From Gliomastix tumulicola (Eukaryota; Ascomycota; Sordariomycetes; Hypocreales; Bionectriaceae), in NCBI GenBank assembly GCA_001599755.1, contig BCHX01000004.1:2170001-2234000 (forward strand): a stretch of DNA of 64,000 nucleotides, given 5' to 3'. The position numbers and the translations under genes were made by a program. Numbering within the stretch: position 1 is the first letter of the stretch; each line of letters starts with the position of its first letter. The notes under the pieces were generated by a model. That model was not told where the DNA came from, did not search any database, and saw only the letters and a program-made list of their open reading frames with translations. Below are positions 58,164 to 64,000 of this stretch, piece by piece.

Positions 58164-59370
58164 ATGGCACCCGAGGATCAGAAGCAGGACACCGTCCTCC
58201 CCATCGTCGGCTCCAAGGATGAGTCCAAGCCCCAAGACGACGGCGTGCCGCCGCTCCTCCTCCCCATCATCGACTCCCACGTCCACCTCTGGCGCGACGG
58301 CGACCTCCCCAAGATGAACTGGTGGAAGCCCGACGCCACGCGGCCCGGCATGGAGGGCCCGCGCACGCTCGCGCAGTACAAGGAGGACACTGCGTCGGCG
58401 CCGTCGCTGCTGGGCTACGTCGTGCTCGAGTGCGACGTGAAGAGCGACCTCGACCCGGCGGCGCTCGACGGCTCCGGGTGGGACCTGCCGCTCGAGGAGC
58501 TGGCGGGCTGGGCTCGGGTTGCCCTGGGCAAGGCTGAGGAGGGCGACGGGGCGGGTGGTGCCGAGGATGGGAGGATGTGCCTGGGTATTCTGCCCTGGGC
58601 GCCGCTGCCTGCCGGGCCGGAGGTGATGGAGAAGTACATTGCGCGCGTGCAGGAGGTGGCGGGCGATGCGTGGCCCAAGGTCAAGGGGTTCCGCTACCTC
58701 GTCCAGGATAAGCCGCACGGCGTCATGATCGAGGACAAGTTCATCCAGAGCCTCAGGCTGCTGGGTCGCAAGGGCCTCGTCTTTGATGTCGGCGTCGACC
58801 ACCACCGTCGGGGCAGGAAGCAGCTTGATGAGCTCATTTCTATGGTTGACATGGCCCATGAGGGTGTCCTCGAGGAGGAGAAGGTCAAGTTCATCATTAG
58901 TAAGTCCCAGCTTCCTATACTCACCTGATAACAATAACAACATGAACAACACGACTCACCAACTTTATCCTACAGACCACCTTGGCAAGCCCGACCTCAG
59001 CATCTACAACATCACATCCGACCCCTCCTTCAATGCCTGGCGCACCACCATCTACGCGCTGGCCAAGTGCTCCAACGTGTACATGAAGCTCTCTGGCGGC
59101 TTCTCCGAGATGCCCGACGGCCTCAAGAGCCAGGCTCCCGCGCACATCTTCCAGGCCATGTTTGGTTGGCTTGGCGTCGTCCTCGCCACCTTTGGGCCCT
59201 CACGGATCATGTTCGGCAGCGACTGGCCCGTGTGCACCTTTGGCGGTAACGAGAACGCCTGGGATCGCTGGAGAAATGTCATTGAGAAGATGTGCTGGAT
59301 GGCGACTCTGGACGAGGAGCAGCGGGCTATGATTTTCGGCGGCACCGCGAAGCAGGCCTACAACCTGTGA
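58164..59370 (+). CDS. Amidohydrolase-2 family lactonase (L-rhamnono-gamma-lactonase-like)
   Basis: Two exons, 58164-58899 and 58976-59370, donor GTAAGT, acceptor CTACAG, phase 1; 376 residues. The TIM-barrel metal site is visible: DSHVHLW (His39, His41), NHLGKP (His247, codon split by the intron) and FGSDWPV (Asp328). The family includes L-rhamnono-1,4-lactonase (LRA2) and 2-pyrone-4,6-dicarboxylate lactonase; fungal homologues are mostly annotated as the former, acting in the oxidative L-rhamnose pathway. No LRA1, LRA3 or LRA4 gene lies nearby, so the substrate is inferred. An insertion of acidic/Gly residues (about 125-140) separates the early strands. Confidence 0.85.
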
Positions 59371-59395
59371 GGTGAGGTGAGGTGAGGTGAGGTGG
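59368..59395 (+). repeat. GGTGA pentamer repeat starting at the stop codon
   Basis: The TGA stop of the amidohydrolase is the first unit edge of about five GGTGA copies. A second pentamer array (GAGAT, five copies) lies at 59511-59535. Confidence 0.85.
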
Positions 59396-59936
59396 AAAGA
59401 TGAGTGGACTTTTATATGCTTGCCAGGTGCCAGGGTTCATTCTATGCTTCATCAAGAGATGAAGCGTGCATTCCGGTTCTAGGCCTACAAAGCTGCGAGC
59501 GGACAATGGCGAGATGAGATGAGATGAGATGAGATGACATATAGATAGGATGGCATGGCACGTGGTCGAATTCAGTCAGATCCATTATTCGTCATATGTA
59601 CATCTCGGAAAACAAAACAAGGTAGCCGGCGGTATAAGCCAGCTGAATGCTCATCAAGACCTGGTCAAACGCCGTCATCCTCCCATGCATGCATGCATGC
59701 AGTCAGTGCAAGCTAACCCTTTCATACGTAAAGAACCCAGTCCAACATCCATTCTACTTGAAAACACAACAGGGCACATCTTCTGGCCATCAATGTCGTA
59801 AAGTAACCGAGACCAATCAACCCCTGGTCATGAGACACGCTCCAAATATCATTCATCAATAGTCTGCCCGAATCAAACGCTCAGGCAACACCCCCTACAC
59901 ACCCCTGGGTTTCCTGCCGATGCCCGCGTAGGATGA
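59371..59936. other. Convergent intergenic region
   Basis: 3' flanks with pentamer repeats and a CATG tetramer run at 59684-59702. No gene. Confidence 0.6.
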
Positions 59937-61738
59937 CTAGTCCGCAGCGCCACGGCCCCTGTGACTGCCCATCTTCTCAATCGAGCTCATAATGCCGCTC
60001 CGCATCACGCCACCAGGACGCGGCAGCGCACCGGCACTCTTATTCCTCTCGTGAGGGGCCCTCAGCGCCGTACCGGGGGCTCGGAGACCCGAAGCCCGGC
60101 CCATGCTGTTCTTGACGTCGGTCTTGGGCGTCTTGGCCGCCAGACCCTCGGGGTTGCGACGCTGGGGCGAGGAGGGAGGCATCCGCGGCGTCTGCTCAAC
60201 TGGCATGGACGGTCGGGCAGGCGTCTGCGAAGGGCCGACGAAGCTCTGCATGCTCATCATCTCCTCGGCCAGCTGCACGAGCTCGCCCTTCTCGACGCGC
60301 TCGTTCTCGAGCATGACGCGCAGCTCGCCGTTGTCCTTCTGGACGCTCGCGACGACGGCCTCGAGGCGCTGGACGTCGGCGTTGAGCTCCTTCATGGCGG
60401 CGTTGTCCTTGACGGCCTGGGCCTTGAGCTCGCCGAACTCGGCGCTGTTGTTGGGGTCGACCTTGGTGAGGGTCGCGTCGCGGCCTACGCGGAGCTTGTC
60501 GTTCTCGTCGCTGAGCTGCTCGACACGAGACTCGAGCTCCTTGACCTTCTTCTGCCAGCGGGCCTCGTACGACTTCTTGAGCGCCGTGACCTTGGCCTCA
60601 TGTTTGCCTTTATAGAGGCCGTGGAGTTCCCTGGCAACACGCTCGACGGCAAGCTCAACTTCTTGGCTGGAGTTGACGTTCGGAGAGTCCTTGGCCTTCT
60701 CAGGCGATGACTTGGCGGATTCCCTGCCGGCGCGCATGCCCGCCATCTTGCTCTCGGCCTCCTGGTGCAGCATCTCGGCAGCCTCCCGCCGCTTCTCACT
60801 CTCATCGAGCTTCTGCTCAAGCTCGTCACGCTCCTTCTGCCCAAGCACGATCTCGTCCTTGACTTTCCGCAGGACCGCCTCCATCTCCCGCCCGCGGTGC
60901 TCCCATTCTTGCTTCTCCTCGATGACCTGCTCCCGTGCAATCTGCTCTTCGCGCAGCTTCTCGAGGGACTCCCCAACACGCTTCTCTGCGTCGCCGACGG
61001 CCGTCTTGAGAGACTGGACCTCGGCCTCCTTGCCGCTGAGACTCGCCTTGAGAGAGCTAATCTCGGATAAAAAGTTGGACTTGAGCGTCTCGAGCTCCCT
61101 GGGTGTGATGGAGGGCACGCTGCGCGGTGTAGGCATGGGCGGGATGTCAAAGTCGATCAGGTTGCTCAGCTGCTGACGCCGCGGGGTCTCTGCAGATGCG
61201 TCCAAGTGCATACGCTTCCCAGGCGATCGCTGGGGATTCCGTAGCCCCTCGGTGAAGTCGATGAGCAGGTTCGTCGTGTTGCCCGACTCCCTCTTACTGA
61301 TGTGCGAAGCCGGACGACCGGGCTCCGGGCGTGGACCTCGTGGTGACACCTCAGGCTGCGTTCTCGTCGGGCTCTGGCCCAGCTTCGCAAACATCGTCAA
61401 GTTAGGCACCGCCGAGAAGGTGCTAAAGGTGCTGACCATGGTATCATCCGGACCCGCCGCCTCCTCGTCATCAGGCGCCATGTCCATCGCCGACGAGACA
61501 TCGCCCTGATCATCCTCGAAGATGTCAATCGCATGCTTCAGTCTGCTATTCTCCTTCAACGCATCATCCAGCGTGATTGTCCTCGTCTGCGTACCACTGC
61601 CATTCTCCTCCGGCTGCTGCTGCGGGGGCGGCGGCGGCGTGTCGAGCGGGTTGCTAACCTTAACAGGGAACCGCTTCTCGGGCGACATCTTGCGCGGGCT
61701 GCGGAGGCTGGGCGACGGCCTCTTCGTCGAGTTGTCGT

Positions 61739-61778
<40 letters not shown>

Positions 61779-62054
61779 AGCAGACTCCGCGGACAGAATC
61801 TTGAGCGGCGAGAGCTCGTTGCCCGAGCGCACGCGGTGGTGTCTCGACTTGGACGGCGAGACGTTCTCCTGGTCGGCTGGGGATTTACGCTTCAGGGCGG
61901 TGCCCGGCGGCGGCGACGACGAGTCGCGGGGGCTGTCTGACGGGTCGGAGGTGACGGTGTAGGTCTGGACTTCGTAGGCGTCGTTGCGGTCGACGCTCGA
62001 CGGCGTCGAGCAGTTGAGGGCCTGGCCACTGGATTCGCAGAGTGGTGAGGCCAT
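59937..62054 (-). CDS. Coiled-coil spindle/kinetochore protein (fungal TACC / Slk19-like)
   Basis: Single exon, 705 residues from the ATG at 62054; the frame extends 14 codons further without an ATG. The N-terminal 300 residues are disordered with many SP/TP sites, including a DQENVSPSKSR motif and a polyserine run. From about 315 to 640 is a long coiled coil. Within it, RELHGLYKGKHEAKVTALKK SYEARWQKKVKELE (about 465-500) matches the fungal TACC / central-kinetochore Slk19 signature. The C-terminus is basic with MGRASGLRAP and ends RGRGAAD. Members such as S. pombe Alp7/Mia1 act at spindle poles with TOG proteins. The motif call is from memory of the family and not verified. Confidence 0.65.
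61739..61769. repeat. GCT/AGC trinucleotide repeat in the TACC-like gene
   Basis: Ten GCT units encoding polyserine near residues 95-105 on the minus strand; a similar AGC run lies in the SDHAF2 gene at 63118-63140. Confidence 0.85.
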
Positions 62055-62575
62055 GGTTTTTTTTTTTTGGCCTGGGCAGGCTAGTTCATCAAACAAAATG
62101 CTTCTGGTCTCTCTGTATGTAGGAAAGGGGGAAAACGCTCAAAATGAAACAAGCAGGATATTCAATTCAGCTTGAAGGAAACAAATAGGGAGGAAGAATT
62201 AAAAGTCAATGGCGGTGTGGGTCGAATGTATGAAGATGTCAGTCAAAATGACAAGCGCTGGTCGCTCTTGTTTTTTTTGGAGCCGGCACCTGAGTGGCAG
62301 TTGGCACGGCAACCGTAACACGTGACTCTCCTCCACCACCACGTCGGCTTTGGGCTTTGGAGGAGCGGGTGGCAACGGGGCGAGCCCGGGCTTTTTCTTT
62401 TCGGGTCAGACATTCATCGGCCTCGGTTCCTCATTTCACATCGACTGCGGCCTTGTCCTACTACGCGCCATTCTTGAAAGGAGAAGCACATCACAGAGAC
62501 CTCGCTTGCTCCGTCTGCGTGGCTCATCACATTAAAGCATCAACCAGAGGAGGACTACCAAACACAATCGCAATC
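62055..62575. other. Bidirectional intergenic region TACC-like/SDHAF2
   Basis: 521 bases between divergent starts; T-runs upstream of the TACC-like start. No gene. Confidence 0.6.
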
Positions 62576-63374
62576 ATGTCGGCGCCCCTCTCCCGTCACT
62601 TCCTCCGCCCGGCGTCGAGACGCATCCTCACCCGTCCCGTCCCGTCACAGCTCCCCGTCGCATCGGTGGCGCGATGCTACAGCAGCCAGCAGCCGCCAGC
62701 CCAGGAGGGCCCCGAGCTGGGCGTCGGCGAGCTCCAGGGCGCCAGCTTCAAGATTGAGCCGCTGCGCCGAGTCGGCGAGGACGACAAGACCAAGCGCGCA
62801 CGTCTCATCTGTACGACACCCACCCCTCTCCCCCCTCCCCTTTTCACATCTTTTCCACGACTAACCTCTCACCTCAACCTCAACAGACCAGTCCCGCAAG
62901 CGCGGCACCCTCGAGTCCGACCTCCTCCTCTCCACCTTCGCCAAAACCTACCTCCCCACCATGACCTCGGCCCAGCTGACCGAGTACGACCTCTTTCTCG
63001 ACGAGAACGACTGGGACATCTACTACTGGGCCACCCAGCGCGAGTCCACCTCGTCCACGAACCCGTCCTCCCCCAACAACCCCATCGCCGAGTCCCCCGC
63101 CAGCGCCGGCTCCACGGCCAGCAGCAGCAGCAGCAGCAGCCTGGAGGACGGCCAGCCCGCGTCCGACGACGTCCTCGTCGCGCGCAACCCGCCGCCCTCG
63201 GGCGAGTGGGCGCAGACCGTCGGCAACTTCAAGCCCGCGTACCGGCCCGTGCCGTCGCGGTGGCGGGACAGCGAGATCCTGGAGCTGCTGCGGGCGCACG
63301 TGCGGTCGCGGAGCGTCGACGGGAACGAGGGGATGGGCATGGGGTTCATGCCTGCTTTGGACACCAAGGAGTGA
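62576..63374 (+). CDS. SDH5: Succinate dehydrogenase assembly factor 2 (SDHAF2/Sdh5), mitochondrial
   Basis: Two exons, 62576-62810 and 62887-63374, donor GTACGA, acceptor AACAG, phase 1; 240 residues. An Arg/Ser-rich mitochondrial targeting peptide (about 1-35, ending ARCYSSQQ) precedes the SDHAF2 core: KRARLIYQSRKRGTLESDLLLSTFA, LTEYDLFLDENDWDIYYWAT and, after an insertion, EILELLRAHVRSR. The RKRGTLE motif and ENDWDIYYW block are the family's hallmarks. SDHAF2 attaches FAD covalently to Sdh1 in the matrix. An insertion of about 54 residues (131-184), rich in Ser/Pro and encoded partly by AGC repeats, interrupts the usually compact domain between the third and last helices. Confidence 0.93.
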
Positions 63375-64000
63375 TGGGATGACGATACATGGCAAGAGAG
63401 AGAAAGAGGTGGGCGGATGACTTGAGAGCCCTGGTAGCAATCAGGGGCTGTGTGTACGAGTATGGATTTCAAAAAGCGATGCAGCCCCGGCACCTCCAGT
63501 ACGGAACGAGCACGCAACCTTCGATTGTAAGAACTAATGCATGTATGAGAGTGGGTTCGCACTCCAGATCTTGGGATCTACACGATGAGGCGAGTATTCA
63601 TGGGCCTATTCGTGCCCTGTTAGTTATGTCCTATAAACAGCATGCATGTAGACCAAGGCACCTAAGATAAGTAATATCACATATTCAAACTTCCGTGCCT
63701 AATACTTGGCACATATTCACACAATCACACAGCAACGGGACCAATGCGTAGTAGTATAGATCGAATATTGATGAGCCGGGCTCGGTACTATCGCTCACTC
63801 AAATTCATCTGTATCCAACAAGCTTTATTTTTATGTCCCTCATAAATCGTAACCCAGAAAGCTGATTTTCCAACACACCATTATCTCGGCGCTCTTGAAA
63901 ATAAGACAGAAGGAAGAAAAGGAGATGTCGTAACGTCATGAGAAGGAAATGGGAAAGTAAAAGACGCCGGTATCCGCTCATCGTTTCTGCGAAAGCAAAC
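63375..64000. other. 3' flank of SDHAF2 to window end
   Basis: AT-richer sequence with no gene seen. Confidence 0.6.

Noticed and set aside
57999..58952. 317-codon minus-strand frame over the amidohydrolase
   Set aside because: Antisense shadow; the plus frame has the complete metal-binding motifs.

Overview
The window is nuclear DNA of a filamentous ascomycete (Pezizomycotina, most likely Sordariomycetes). Short introns carry GTRNGT donors, CTAAC/CTGAC branch sites and YAG acceptors. Genes are monocistronic on both strands with wide, pyrimidine-rich leaders. The gene set is fungal: Zn2Cys6 regulator, Atf1-type bZIP, KEX1, EsdC, SPX/VTC protein, GPI wall protein. I read 20 protein genes plus one pair of candidate 5' exons, and see no tRNA, rRNA or CRISPR. 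Splice models were built by eye from junction motifs, phase and family conservation.

Layout. 2.0-2.9 kb: KdsD-like SIS-domain isomerase. 4.46-5.04 kb: inverted-repeat element with an internal 14-bp tandem array. 6.3-7.9 kb: SPX membrane protein. 8.4-10.2 kb (minus): Zn2Cys6 regulator. 12.2-13.0 kb: GNAT acetyltransferase containing five N bases. 13.7-15.7 kb (minus): conserved-looking protein whose frame is cut by one in-frame TAG, with possible 5' exons at 16.5-17.0 kb. 17.0-24.2 kb: no recognisable gene. 24.2-28.0 kb: divergent SFM1 (Rps3 arginine methyltransferase) and KEX1. 29.9-31.6 kb: ten-knuckle CCHC protein. 34.9-36.7 kb: ATF/CREB bZIP. 37.8-39.6 kb: kinetochore DSN1/Mis13. 40.4-42.9 kb: divergent ERV25 (p24 cargo receptor) and U1-C (U1 snRNP). 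43.5-46.8 kb (minus): large disordered protein. 46.8-50.5 kb: no recognised gene. 50.5-53.4 kb: proline-rich GPI protein, F-box protein, HD hydrolase. 56.0-56.8 kb: EsdC-like glycogen-binding protein. 58.2-59.4 kb: amidohydrolase resembling L-rhamnono-lactonase. 59.9-62.1 kb (minus): TACC/Slk19-type coiled-coil protein. 62.6-63.4 kb: SDHAF2/Sdh5.

The genes do not form a pathway or biosynthetic cluster; this is an ordinary chromosomal stretch of mostly housekeeping genes. The items most worth following are gene-structure oddities: a 6-nt microexon in U1-C, an 18-nt microexon in SFM1, the single in-frame TAG in the 13.7-15.7 kb gene, and the inverted-repeat element. I found no convincing new multi-gene system.
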